Positions 35,435 to 48,264 of a DNA stretch of 64,000 nucleotides are shown here, one piece after another. Location of the stretch: assembly GCA_020086605.1 (NCBI GenBank), contig JACBWW010000017.1, positions 6,214,579-6,278,578 on the forward strand. The letters run 5' to 3'. A program made the position numbers and the translations under genes. The stretch comes from Lanius collurio (taxonomy: Eukaryota; Chordata; Aves; Passeriformes; Laniidae). The notes beneath the pieces were generated by a model. The model did no database searches. It was not told where the DNA came from and was given only the letters and a program-made list of their open reading frames with translations. The first letter of the stretch is position 1. Every line of letters starts with the position of its first letter.

Positions 35435-36100
35435 GGGCAGTGGGAGCAGTGGGAGCAGCGGGCGCAGCGGGACCAGTGGGCGCAGTGGGAACAATGGGAG
35501 CAATGGGAGCAGTGGGGGCAATGGGAGCAGTGGGAGCAGCGGGAGCAGTGGGAGCAGTGGGAGCAGCGGGCGCAGCGGGAGCAGTGGGAGCAATGGGAGC
35601 AGCGGGGGCAATGGGAGCAGTGGGAGCAGCGGGAGCAATGGGAGCAGTGGGAGCAGCGGGAGCAGCGGGCGCAGCGGGGGCAATGGGAGCAGTGGGAGCA
35701 GCGGGAGCAGTGGGAGCAGTGGGAGCAGCGGGCGCAGCGGGAGCAATGGGAGCAATGGGAGCAGTGGGAGCAGTGGAAGCAGCGGGCGCAGCGGGCGCAG
35801 TGGGAGCAATGGGAGCAGCCGGAGCAATGGGAGCAGCGGGAGCAATGGGAGCAGTGGGAGCAGCGGGCGCAGCGGGCGCAGCGGGCGCAGCGGGAGCAGT
35901 GGGAGCAGTGGGAGCAGAGGGAGCAATGGGAGCAGCGGGAGCAGTGGGAGCAGCGGGAGCAATGGGAGCAGCGGGAGCAGTGGGAGCAGAGGGAGCAATG
36001 GGAGCAGTGGGAGCAGTGGGAGCAGCGGGAGCAGCGGGCGCAGCGGGAGCAGCGGGGGCAATGGGAGCAGTGGGAGCAATGGGAGCAGTGGGAGCAGTGT
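35435..36100 (+). repeat. Nine-base GC-rich minisatellite, 74 units
   Basis: Exactly 74 consecutive units of the type GRGCARYGG (read as gag cag tgg; variants gcg cag cgg, ggg caa tgg and others) span 666 bp without a single phase change. Variation is nearly confined to the base after GGG (A, C or G) and the two bases after GCA (GT, GC, AT or GA). Units 10-16 are repeated identically at units 28-34, an offset of 18 units or 162 bp, and units 54-63 alternate two variants in an 18-bp period. Because the unit is a multiple of three and holds no stop, both strands stay open in several frames: Glu-Gln-Trp/Arg and Gly-Ala-Val/Ala/Met on the plus strand, Leu-Leu-Pro and Ser-His-Cys on the minus strand. 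These are most simply artefacts of the repeat. Every unit offers a GGG run, so the plus strand has high G-quadruplex potential with 6-base loops. Confidence 0.97.
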
Positions 36101-36420
36101 GCCGGCTGCTCTGCCGGGGTCAGCGGGGACATGCCGGGGCTGCAGCTTTGCAAACACAGAGCTGCCGAGTGTGACACGTCAGCCGTGGGATGCTGGGCAC
36201 GGCAGGGTCCCTGCGGCCGCCCCACTGACCAGCTGTGCCTCTCACAGCCGGGGATGCCAGCCGGGACCTCGCTGCTGCCTTGGGAATGTGCCCCCAGCCC
36301 GGCTCCCACCGCAGACACTGCGCCTCACCTGCTGCGGGAGACAGGGAAAAGCACCGGGCTGGGTAACAGGGGAGCGGCACCGGGGGTGGGACTCGCCTGA
36401 CACGCTGGGGATGTGCGTCT
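36101..36420. promoter_or_regulatory. Short CpG-rich segment next to the minisatellite
   Basis: About 320 bp with frequent CpGs, including a NotI site GCGGCCGC at 36213-36220, directly adjoining the minisatellite. The composition is that of a small CpG island and unlike most of the window. No TATA box or initiator is obvious. It could be an unannotated promoter, or simply the GC-rich flank of an expanding repeat kept high by biased gene conversion. Three AATAAA hexamers follow at 36460, 36473 and 36477. Confidence 0.35.
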
Positions 36421-36489
36421 GCTCCTCAGCTGGCCACCTCCAGCCCATCGATCTCTTAAAATAAATGGCAATAATAAATAAAAGCAAAA

Positions 36490-37015
36490 CCACTACATTC
36501 TTATTTGCCTCTTCTTCCATCAGCAGAAGCTGTTCCCAGCCCTGTAAGGCTTTGCTGCAGCCCTGCCCCTAAACCAGCACACGAGGGAAGAATTTCTGTT
36601 GACACTGGCTGTGTTGTAATTGGCCTTTAGGGCTGACCCCTTTAATTAGATTAACAGGGGCCGGTGCATTCCCTCTCTCATTTCTTCCTTTTGCTGGGGA
36701 CAGAGCTGGGCAGGGATCCCTCCAGGGCCCACTCCCACTGTTTCAGGGCTTCCTTGGAGCTTTTCCCTGCAATCCCTCACCTCCTGCTGCCACCGTTCCC
36801 AGGGTCCTCTGCTATGCACTCTGAGATGCACAGGACAAAGTGGGGAATGGTGTGAGATCTGGGCTGGTGTCCCTCCCCTCCCTTTGCCATTTCCAGGCTA
36901 AAGGAAGCTGAGGAGGTTAAAAGCAGTTCAGAAACAGCACAGGAAGAGAATAGGGATGCTGAAGAAGGGGAAGGAGGAGGAGAAGCCCTCTCTGCTCTCC
37001 CTCTGCCAGAGGAAA
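36490..37015. other. Unique non-coding sequence
   Basis: No gene or repeat was recognised. It ends in a purine-rich stretch (36,960-37,010). Confidence 0.5.
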
Positions 37016-37019
37016 TAAT

Positions 37020-37262
37020 TTAGTGTTAAGTGTCACCTCAAAGAGTTAAATCAACCAGAGTACATTGCAAAAAGGCATTTTAGCCATTTCCATAGATAAT
37101 GGTTAGGTCATGTCAAGATGCTGGCTTCCACGATGCTATCAAGCCATCCATAATTTAATGTTTAAAATGCAACCTTAGCAATACAATTAATACTGTTTTA
37201 TTAGCCCGCAGAGGCTTCATGTAACTACTTAGAGCTGTATAACACTAGCCCATCTCACAGCC
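37020..37262. promoter_or_regulatory. Possible conserved AT-rich non-coding block
   Basis: About 240 bp of AT-rich, non-repetitive sequence with ordered homeodomain-like motifs (CATAATTTAATG near 37,149, CAATTAATACTG near 37,184) and no low complexity. Its texture resembles deeply conserved non-coding elements near developmental genes. This rests on texture alone. Confidence 0.2.
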
Positions 37263-37264
37263 CC

Positions 37265-40200
37265 ATATAAATTCCTCTGGTAAGATAAACTTTTAGGTCT
37301 GCAGTTGCAGGCACTGAAAATCTGCAGAGCCAGCAGAAAGTAAATGGCTTTCCTGCTTGATAGAGTATCACTTTGGAGGAGCGCACCTCTGGCTTCTCTG
37401 CAGAGAAACGAGTTGGTGCCAAGACCTTGGAGAGGAGGAAAGTACAGGACATACCTTGGGAACGGTCCTAAATCATCTCTTTCTGCTTTTCATTGTCTCT
37501 CTCCCCTCCCTGGGTATCTCTGTCTCCTTCACACCCACAGGGACATGCACAAACACACACCCACTCTCACACGCTTTCTCTCTCATGTGGAACAGGACTA
37601 TTTGGGCATCTCGCACTGTTTTCAAACAAAACCTCTCCTGCCTGCCTGCTGATGCGTTCCTGACACCGAGTATCCCAAACCAGGTGCTATGCACCCCCAG
37701 CCTTGCCATCCTGGGCCCCAGCAGGTTCCCTGTCGTGTGAGGCATATCAAGTTTAGACTCCTGCAGCTGGGATGTCTCCACCTGAGCCACCCATTCCTGC
37801 TCCCTCAAGAGGCTTTTCAAGGTGGGAAGCATTTACAGTGTGTTATCTATTTCCCTCACTTGAGACCCCTCATTTGGGTTAAGTTGAACCCTGGACACCA
37901 CTGGCCAAGTGTCTACTGAGGAGCAAGGACAGCAGCCTGAGATGCAAATATTTTCCTAAAAGCAGCTGAGTCCCACTCTCAGAATCCATTGCTGTTATTT
38001 GAGATGTCTGTGGAGTACATGCACACAGAGACATTTGATGACCTCAGCAGGAGCCACAAAGCCAGAGAGCTGGCACAGAGTGCTCTGGCTCACACATGAC
38101 ATGAAACTTGCTCTTTCTCACTTGGTCCACACCACCCTTCTCTGGTACCTGCATGTGCCTCTTCCCTGCTGTGAGATCATTCTCCCTGGGCCAATCTGGG
38201 GCCTGGTATAAGATCCTGCACAGGGAGGGAACCAGCAGTGCTTGTCTGGTGCAAAACCTCTCCAGAGGCCACAGCAGATGGAGACTGTAGGAGCTGCTGA
38301 GGTCCTGGCCAGTAGAGTGCCTTCTGTGTTTGGTCTTCAGTCAGTTGTGACTCTAAACAGTCTCTGAGATGGCCCTGGCTTGGTGTCTCAGTGTAACCCA
38401 GCCCAAGGCAACCCATTTATGTGCAAAGGCTTGAAGTGAACCTGGTTGTCCTGCTGAACACATGTCCACAGAGCTGCTCACCCGTGAATGCCAGCACAGA
38501 GCCAATTAGGCACATTAGCATGGAGTCAGGCCAGAATAATTGTGCTCTGCTTTACCTGGGCCCCGTGAGCCTCCCTTTGGCTCGTGCAAGCTGTGGCTGT
38601 TTCACTTCCTTGGACAAGAAGAGACCTCAGTGGTATCTGGTCAAGCCAGGTTTTCCCACAGCCTGGTTATGGCACCAGCACCATTCAATCCTCACATAGG
38701 GCTGAGGAGCATCAAGAAGCCTGTGCCCCAAAAGCCATCCCCACCCCAAGGCTCTTCAAAACCAACACACAAAGAAGAAAAAAGGAGAAGTGTTACCAGA
38801 CTGGTATGAGCAATACAGAGAGGAGGTGGCTGATCCAGGCCTAGAGGTGCTGTGGCAAAGGTGAGGTTTCATGGCTCCCAGATCTATGCCCACTGAAACC
38901 ACCCTATCCTTCTGCTCATCCACTGCAGGGTGTATCTCAGGGATTGCTTATCTACTCCATCAGCAGAATAAAAAGCCACTCCTGGCACCATCATCTCCTT
39001 GTGTTTAATATTTTCCATATTTTTCTCCCTTTAAACCCTGTCTCCTCTAAATAGGTTCATCTCTGCTTTTATGTTGGAAATAGTTTTTGAGTTTGGTTGT
39101 GAAGAGATGTCAGAGTCTGGGTGCTTTGAAGAGGTCCAAATTCATAGCATAAATAAGGATTCTTCCTTTCTCCACCATATCTTCATTGAGGTTTTATTAA
39201 ATGTTAAGGTCCTACAGTGACCTCAGGTTGGGGGGACACAGTTCTGAGTGTGGGGTCTCATCTCCTTTGTCTTCCACACACTCTGACATGCAAAGATATG
39301 GAAATAAAGAGAAGAATTCACTCCAATATGTTTTGCAATTAAAGTAGAGGCACCTATTAAAAAGTAAACGGATGCCCTGCCCCCAAATTTCCTCAGGTTA
39401 GGGCCATCCTTTCTGATTATTCCAGCCTACACTTCCTGTGCATTTTAATTATTTTACCCACACCAATGCAAACACACAGAGTGAAGATAGACCAGGCATC
39501 CCAAATCAGTTTAATGATGTCCTCATCTGAGAGGATTCTCTTTCATAATGACTGAGAGGGATGAGAAATATAACTCTCTACCCTAGCTCCCCAAGAAGCA
39601 GCGGGGCCCCAAAGATATGAAAAAAAAACCAGAGCAATTCATCAGAAGCAGCAGGAGAGAAAAGCTAATTAGAGCTGGAGACGTAAAGAATGAAAAGCTG
39701 AGCATGGAGGGCACTTTAGGGAGAAAAAGGAGGGGAACTTGAAGAGCCACAAGCCTAAATCTGTTGTGTGAGCTGTAGGATTCACTAAACACCTGCACAA
39801 GGAGAGAGCTCGTGCTTCCCACATGCTGGCAGAAAATAATGGCTTTGGGGGAAACACACCTTTCACATTTACAGGTTTTGTTCCTGGAAGAAACCTGTTT
39901 CTTCCTCGGCTTCATCTTCCCTTTCTTTTTCCTGCCTCCAAGCAGGCGCTGTCTCTGGCTGCCCTCATTTGCAGGGATGCTGTGTGAGTGTTTTCCCCCA
40001 TCTCCCCCTTTTCCCCACTGACTCTGCCCCCTCTCAGCACCAGCAATGTCTTCTTGGCTGCAGCAGGGAGGTGAGTTGGGCAGCCCTGGTCCTGGCACGG
40101 TGCTGGGCATCCCCTGCACCCTCCAAGGACAGGGCTAGCAGCCACGACCTGCTGTGCTGGCTGCAGGATCCACCCATCACCCAGGGCAATGGTAGGAAAA

Positions 40201-43200
40201 CATCCCTGTGCTTGCTATAGGGTTGATCCTTGCTCAATGTTGAAATCAGGGCATGGAAAGGACAAAGAAAAACATAAACCAGCCCATGCTAACCCAGCAG
40301 TCACGGTGCTGCCCCTGCAAGGAACAGCAAAGCTCCAGAGCCCTTTGAGCTGCTGTACAAACAACCAGGCAGGTCCTGCCCCGGAGCACTCCCAGCCTGA
40401 AAAGCCAAGGGAGGGAGGGTGATAATCCTTTTCTCCTTCTTTCTCCAAACACAGGCTTTAGGCAGTTCTGCTGCACAGAAATCTGAGGGCTCATGTAGAG
40501 GGGATCAGCATCCACCCCTCTGCCCATGGGTAGCATGGATGTGGTTTATTGGGCTGGTTACAATCACCCTGTGCTATAGTTTGGCAGATTATTATTTTTC
40601 CATGTCTGCTTTAAGCCTGTGGAGCCTTTGAACACCAGAGCAGTAAATAACAGAGAGCAGTGGACAGTGCAAGGATGTTTCCAGGTTTTTAATGCTGCTA
40701 ATGCAGATGTGGTTTCAGACCTTCATGGGCTAAAGCTGCCTGGATGTGGCTGGTGCCAGTAGGTCGCACTCCTCACCAGGAAGCAGGAGAACACCCTCTT
40801 TTGGGGCCGGTGCAGACTCCCAAGGGTGAACCTGCTGGTCACAACAAACCCATCACTCCTTCTCCCTCACCTATCAAGGGGCAGCAATGTTTCCCCAGAG
40901 GCATGTGCAGAGATATTAAACATTTCCCAAAAATCAAGGGTAAGGGCCAGATTTCTGGGACCAGGCAGGACCACCAACCCCTGAGTATTCCTGTACTCTT
41001 GATGCTTTTGTCATTTACTTGGCTCTCTGCAGTGCCAGATCAATGGGATAGGAGCAAGACAGGTGAGCTGGGTGCCTGTCTTCTTCCTTGTCCCTCTTTA
41101 ACCTGTAGAGGTGTCAGGTGAAATCTCCTTTTAGAGAAGGGTGTCCTGAAATGCACCTACATGTGGTGAAAGAGGAACGTGCACTTGGTGTAAAGCAGGG
41201 GCCTAGCTTTGCAGAGATGGGGCTGGGATTTTAGAAGGGCTTAGAAACAGGACTCCTGCAGCATAAATCCTCTCTATATTTTCCTATCAGCAGTGTTCCA
41301 GATTCAGGTGTTGGCTGCACAGATCATGGGCTAGTAGAGAGAAATGGATTATTAGCAAACAAGGGAAAAGCAAGCAGAAAACTTTGGCAATGGCCAGCTG
41401 GTCATTTAGAATGAACTAGTTTATATTTATCAATATGAATTGGTGCACAAGCTATCTCTTGCCATAGAGGAGATATAGTTATTGTAGGATATGGTTAAGG
41501 GAAGGCAGACTTTGCTTTTTCCACTGCTGTGAGACTACTTATGTTTCTAGTGCCAATTGCCTGCTTCCCACTGTTTAGTGAGAGGGGGATTTCAGCAGAG
41601 AGTTTGATTCTCTTGTATTTAAACTCAGATAAACTGAATTGCATGGGAAATATCCATGCAAGAGAAAAGTGTCCCCCAGTGCAGGCTTTAAATCCATTCC
41701 CTGTGCTGGTTTCTTTTCTTCAGCCTCACTTTGCTGAGAGTCCACAGCTGTGGATTTTCAGATTTTTTCACTGTGATTCCACATCAAAGTGGTGTCCAGT
41801 CCTTTCTAGGAGGGACTTCATTTCTCAGTGTCCAATCTCTTTTAACACATGTTTTAGCATTAATAGAAGCACATTAAGTGGCATTAGGAAGTGGAGCAGA
41901 GGAACTGCCCTACCAGATCGTATAACTAATTGCTCTGCTGCTGGTTCTGTGCTTCCTATTCCTGTGACATTCCTTTGAAGTCAGAGTGGGATGCTCTGAT
42001 ATATCTGGTACATCAGGGAGCACTGAAAGGTTACTGCTTCCTAACTAAATAAGAACAGGGGAATGGTTAATTCCCTTTGTCTGGCATCCATCACACAGCA
42101 AGGTCAGTGTCACATAATGGAGGGGATGCAAAACTGGATGCATGTTGGGAATTCATAGCTACAGGATGCTGTACATCCTCTCAAAACCCCTGGAGTAGAA
42201 GTGGTGATGGAAAAAAAAAAAAAAAGCCTAAGTGGATTTGCTGTCACTCTAGGGACATGGTTGAGAATGCTTGATGGGACAAGTACATATGGACTTGCAG
42301 GTGCAGATTGGCCGTGCTTTGCATAGGATCCTGACGAGTGCTTGCTGGATAGTTTGTTTGATGCAAGTAGATTTTTCACTTTGCACCAGCCATCTGTCTC
42401 CACGGCTGTACTGAAGCGTCCCACAGACAGTGTGCTACAGAGCTACAGCACAGTCTTGTCACAGTCATGCTGCTGAAAAACCTCTCCTAACATCTCCTTT
42501 GATAGATTTTCACTTAACTCTCCACCTCATGCATGAGAACATAGTGCAAACAGACCAAAAAATTCTTTACACAGGGGAACAGGAGCTGAAATAAAATATT
42601 GGGCTAATTTATCTTGGTTTTAGGCGGACTTTGCAATCCATAGGATACATCTTGGTGTCATGGAAAAGCAGCTTTCAGAACAAATTGAAATTTTTTCAGC
42701 TATACCCACCCTCTATTCCAGGGTAGGCACTCCCTACACACCTAAAACTCATGTCCCTTAGCAGATTATCACATAGGCAGTCTATTTAAAATGCTACCTC
42801 TGAGCAGAACAACTTTTGGAGGAATTCCAAAAAGTTCAGGCACTTGGTTCAAGTTTGAGTGGGTGTTTTGTGGTCTGGCTGTACACTTGCAGTCAGGCTG
42901 GGCTCTTACACATCCTGGTTTCAGCTGGCTTGGAAACACCCCAGAAATGACAGAGACACTCAGCTCTGCTAACTCAAGCCCACAGCTCTCCACCATAACA
43001 TAGATGCAACCACGGGGAAGCACACCACGGGAGTCAGGCAAAGTAAATGCAGCACCAAAAGGACTTAATTGCTGATTAGAAAGAGGCGTGGTCCATTCTT
43101 CACTACCTAGTCATTAAATTAGGATCCGTTGTCCTGCCAGGAGCAGAGGCCCATTCAGCTGCCAGCTATTGGTAGCGATGCAGGACTTGGCACTGATGCA

Positions 43201-43838
43201 GCCTCTGGCCTCATGCGTGTAAGAGATCAAACATGACTGCTGCAACTGTCCCTTTGGATCCGCTTTCCTGCTGTGCAGCTGGCACTGAACTGTTTGGGAA
43301 TGAGCCTCAGTCAGATTTTTGTGACAGTTGTTCTTTTTTTTCTTTTCTCTAGAAAAGGTTCTTGCTGCGTGTTTATCCTCCTGGCTTATACTGGGAGCAG
43401 CTGGGGTGACACAGGGAAGGCTGATGGAGTTCCTCTCAAAACACAAAACCTCTTTTCCAGGATCCTCAAGATCTCTGTGGTTGAAAACAAAACTCTTGAG
43501 CTCAAAGAGAGTGCCTCCCACATAACAGCAAGTTCTCAATAGAAACTGGTAATTTCCCTCCCCAATTTAAAAAAGAAAAAGGACAAAAGCAAAACAAGCA
43601 CCATGAGATCCCACCTCTGCAACTTGATAGGAATGTCTCACCTTTTTTTTTCCCTGGCTGGTGGAGCAGCAGAGCTCCAGTGTGGGGAAAAGAGCCTGAA
43701 ACGTAGCCCTGTGCTCTGGGAATGCACAAGACACAGAGAGGAAGATGAGCACGAAGCCAACAGGCAGCAGAAAATGAAACCGCCTGGATGCGCGGCATAG
43801 CTGGGGTGGGGCCAGCCCAGCCATCCACGCATGGCAGG
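37265..43838. other. Unique non-coding sequence, no gene recognised
   Basis: A long stretch with only chance frames (longest 178 codons on the minus strand at 39,583-40,119 and 149 codons on the plus strand at 41,529-41,978, neither with a recognisable domain). It contains a run of 15 A at 42211-42225. No named transposon was recognised in about 6.5 kb, consistent with the low repeat density of bird genomes. Confidence 0.5.
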
Positions 43839-43839
43839 C

Positions 43840-43864
43840 ATTCCCATTCCCATTCCCATTCCCT
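43840..43864. repeat. (ATTCCC)4 hexanucleotide repeat
   Basis: Four hexamer units in tandem followed by a degenerate CTTTCC. It makes the minus strand read as a short Gly-Met/Gly-Asn run, a repeat artefact. Confidence 0.9.
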
Positions 43865-43866
43865 TT

Positions 43867-46800
43867 CCTGTGGCAAGGTGAGGGATGTGCCAGGCTGGGA
43901 TCCATCAGGTCACTCTCCAAGAGCACTGAAGCACATCAGTGCCAGCATTGGGGTCCCTGCCACTGCCCAGGGAGGTCACTGGCATGGAGCCCCTGCCCAG
44001 TGTCACACAGCAGCTTTGCAGGACACCTGCATAGGCTCTGGGAGTTATGAAATGATACTTGCTCCAGGACAGCAGTTCCAGATGTCCAGGGGGTCTTAGA
44101 GCAAAGGTTTAACTAGGATCCTCTCCTGGGCTGCAGTGAGGAGAGGAGACAGGGTAAATTATCGAGTTCAAATGTCTTTGGCTGGTTTAAATGTGCAGAG
44201 CTCCACTGAATTCAATTAGGTTTGGATCATGTCTATCCCCTGAAGAGTCTGTGTCTGTGACAGGACTGAACCCTTCCCAAAGTGAGGCTTTAGCTGTTCA
44301 GCTCAATGGAAATATTGGATCCACCTCTAGTGACAGGTGAGGCAAGACTTGTGCATTGGGTTTTAGGATGCACTCACACACAGACACTCATACACAGTAT
44401 TTATGTTAGATTCACCAGCCTCCTTTTGGAATGGGGATCAAAATATGACCGTTTCATTGAAAGGACTCTAAATTTATATATACAGGTTATTAGAGTTTGA
44501 TATCCTTTCTGTGGGATTTGAAGCACTTTGTGAGCTTTAGGAGATTCATGTCCTCAATATGGCATTCAGTACCTTGGTCTGAAAATTCTACAGTAAGTTT
44601 GCTAATCCCAAATAAATCTGATATGTCTTTCCCTTAACCATGTCGAAGGAATCATTGATGGAGTCCCCAGTGAATCACATGCAACCTGAATTTTTTAATA
44701 CTCCTGTCTATGTGCACATCGATCCCTTCCCTTCCAGGCAGCAGAGCTGGTATTGCCTCGCATACCACCACGTTACTCAGGCTGGCTTTCACACCACAGA
44801 AATACTGTTTCTCATTTCCCACTAGACACTTTGGAGTCCAAAACCTCTCCCGCAGCCTGATCCTGCCGAGGGCTGCAGGGGGGGGCTGGGGCACCCCAGC
44901 ATCCTGCAGGAGATAAGGAGATGCTGTGTGAGAGCCGAGTGCCAGTGCAGGGGAGATGTGCTGACCTGATTCACCACCCTGATTTGCATGTGTGGTGTTA
45001 AGGGAAAACGCTGTATCCTATTAAATTAACAAACTAGCACATTCCATCAGCTGGTTCTCATGCCCTCGAGGCATCCTCTGGAGGTTTCCTAGACATGCCA
45101 ATGAAACATTCAAACTACAAGACAGCCCAGTCACTTCCCATCCATTTTTTATGGTACCATGGAAACAAAGAGCGCCTGGCAATTCCTTCTTTAAGCTTTC
45201 AATAAATCACTTCACAACTGTAAGAGGTACGTGCCTTCAATGCCCCTGTGTTTCATTTGGTTCCCCTGGGCTAAGCAGCCTTCTGCCCCCTTTGCCATCT
45301 ATTCTCTACCCTCGGTCACCCTGTGGCCTCTGCTCCCCAAATAGCCCAAAGGGGTTGGGAGCAGACTGGCTCCTTTCAGGCTTTGTGTTTGCAGACATTG
45401 GAAGGCATCCTGTACATGTGCTGGGATGATGTGAAGCCAGAGCCTTAGAGGCAGAGACAGTTTTGCAACAGCTCTGCCAGCCAGAGAGGAGACTGAGGGC
45501 CATGGGACAGACTCAGAGACTCCATTGCTGCAAAAGTCACCTTTTGTCCTGCCACTGGGAATGCTCCCCCAGCCATTTCTGGGCTTTGATGTGTCCATCA
45601 GAGCAGATTTTCCCTTTTTGAATCTTACAGCCACTTTCCTCTCACTCTCAGTCAAAGTCTGCCTGTGTGCCTGTGTGCAACCTTTTCTCTTCTCTTCAAA
45701 CATCAGCCTCCTGCAGAGGTCAGGGATGCGTGGAGTCCCCTGGGGTTGTATTTGTTGTAGGTACTGGCATGTGAGCAGTCATGGCATCTGTCCTGGAGGA
45801 GAAAGATCTCCTCAGCTTTCCACACTCCACAGCAGGGAGCAGCTGAACAATTCCTTCTCAGGTCCCACAAGTCAACTCTTGTGTGCTTGCCCCAGCTAAA
45901 GTCTGACTGCCCTTCCTCTCAGGGATTCATTACCTGGGCTGTCCCCAAGATCCTCACAGGAAAAGTTTCCAATGGAAGACTCAGAAAAAGGAAAGAGAGA
46001 AGAAAAAGAAAAGCCAAAGCTCTGCTTTTCTGTCCTTCCTGTCATTACAAGAGAACTGAAATCTTCAGCTGCTGGCACCCAGTTGGGCAGGAAACCCCCT
46101 CAAGCCCTTCTGCCTAATTGATAAGTCAGTTGTGTAGTTGTGTGCAAATTGCAACTGCAGCATCAGAAAGTCAGAGCTGGCCCAGGTTTCTCCAAGGGAG
46201 AAAGGTGGAAGTGGTTTCACCAATATGTGCTGCAGCTCAGCAGAAAGTGGCCCATGGCTTTAACACTGGTGTCTGCTGCAGAAGTCTGTGTGTGCACATT
46301 TATATTGTGGTGTTTATGATGGTCTTTACTTAATTCCACAATTTTTAATGGTGTTAAGAGTGAGGCCCTCAGCTTGAACCATCAGTTAGAGAAGAATAGG
46401 ACTTTCCACTGGAAGCCTGTCTGTCAGACAGCATTGCTAAATTGTGTCGACATGCAGAGGTGCTCAGCTTGACTGCCTGGCTACTGCCCAGTGCTGATCA
46501 GCTCTTACCTGGTGAAAATTGCTGAGAATCTGGAGCAGTAGAAGTCAAAGGCAGAAAAAAATCCCAAAATCAAAAAAGCCAAACTAATCCAAACTCCCTT
46601 TGATTTCAGAGGGCTTTAGATCAGGGCCTTCATTGTTTCCCTTCAGAATCTCCTGCGGGTGGAAGTGCATCCCACAAACCCAAACAGACTTGGGAAGGAA
46701 GTGGGTGTTGTTCCAGGTTGTCCTGGCTCTGCTTGCATTAGGGGCAGCAATGTTGCCAGAGAGCAAAGGGTCAAAATGAACATGAAATTAAGAAGATGCT

Positions 46801-47995
46801 GGAGAAGTGAGCAGGGAACCATTTGCAGCGCTCTGGCTGTGGTGATTCCACCAAATGAAACATCTCCAAGCTGTGGTTCTCATGTCCCCATGCTGCAATC
46901 CCACCAGCTCCAATGGATGAATCCTATGGCACCAAGGTTGGGATGTCAGTGGCTCTGCATTATCTTTTGCTCCCGAAAACCACCTTCCCATTTCTGTCCT
47001 GATGGCTTAAATTAACATCCCATTAAGCTGCTTTAATCCATAAATTGTCAGAATCTGCCTGGACTCCCTTGGTAAGGTAGGGTTTGTGCCTTTGCCAGAT
47101 GAGCCTGGCACATGCAACAGCCATGAGCTGCTTGTGGGCACTGGCTTTATTAAATATTAATGGTCCCAGCTTCTCTCCAACTGCTAATAATAAAAAGGAC
47201 CATTTAAGTTTATTCTGACTCAAGTGAAGAGGTTTAGATTCATTGGGAAGCTATCCAGTGATGTTTCTTAAATGCTTAAGTCCTGTCTTCCAGCAAGAAG
47301 ATGCATCACTTGTAAGGTTAAAACACTCTAAGGCAGGTGGTGTGGTGGGGCTGGTCCCAGCTCTCCCTCAGCATGGCCAGCCCTGACCAGGCTCCTTCTC
47401 CAAGCAGTGGACACAGGGCTTGGGACAGCCTGTTCCATCACAGCCTGCTTGCTCTGCTCCCACACATGGTCACTGGAAAGGCTGTAGCTATTTCTAATTG
47501 CCTCTCTCCTCAGCTGGAGCAAAATGGACTTTTCCAATGAAAAGTGTCCACATGAAATGAAAAAAATGGTTTGTTTTCCTTTAATTTGGAGAACAGATTG
47601 CAATAATGAGTTCAGTTGCTTGGCATTTTAGTTTGCTGTGGTTAGAGGAGAAGGTAAAGTCCCTGCTCCTGAGGAAAAAAAAACCAAAAAGCAGTTGTTA
47701 AGCATTTCTGGATTGGAGACCACAAAGAGTTTGGGAAAGGGATTGTGAAGCAGCAAAGTCAGGCTCCATCACACCACAAATCCACTCCAACTGCTGCTCA
47801 CCAGCCCATTTATCTGCTGCCAGAAAGGTGTGTATGCTTTGGCTCACATTTACCTGTATATTCAATAAATGTTCTCATAATTCTGAGATGTGGGGAGGAA
47901 TGGACCATTCCAGGGCATTAAATTGCCTGCTGCACCCCCACAGCCCCCTCTGAGCTTCCTTGCAGGCCGAGCCAAGAGCAGGATGTGACCCCGTG
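43867..47995. other. Unique non-coding sequence
   Basis: A run of eight G lies near 44878-44885. No gene or named repeat was recognised. Open frames up to 134 codons lack domains. Confidence 0.5.
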
Positions 47996-48262
47996 CACTC
48001 GCTTGCGGTCATTTGCTACCGGAGGGGTTATTTCAAGGCTCCCCTTCACCGGCTTCAGATTCCTCTTCCCCTTTTGTACTTTCAAAAGAAAACATCTGTG
48101 AGCAGCTCGTCACAACAAACCCCTGCCAGTGTCTGATCTCCTACGATAACACGCTCTAATGAGGTTATAGCTCTCCTGTCTCGCAAGTGTTTCGGAGCTG
48201 CTCGGGCTGAATGAGACGGGAGGTAATTAGAGTGACATGCTTTCGTGCTCAGAGAGAATAAA
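47996..48262. promoter_or_regulatory. Candidate conserved non-coding element rich in isolated CpGs
   Basis: About 265 bp keep many isolated CpGs (for example 'gcactcgcttgcggtc', 'ctacgataacacgctc', 'ctgtctcgcaag', 'tgctcgggctgaatgagacg') without forming a GC-rich island, and carry a TAATTA core at 48224-48229. CpG retention in moderately AT-rich DNA is a typical sign of constrained vertebrate enhancers. Function and target are unknown. Confidence 0.3.
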
Positions 48263-48264
48263 GT

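Noticed and set aside
35435..36100. CRISPR array
   Set aside because: Units are contiguous 9-mers without spacers, and the rest of the window is vertebrate DNA.
35332..36400. Very long open frames (244-347 codons) on both strands across the minisatellite
   Set aside because: All follow from a 9-bp unit without stops. Several begin at GTG rather than ATG, and the translations are pure low-complexity repeats. Not called as genes without expression data.
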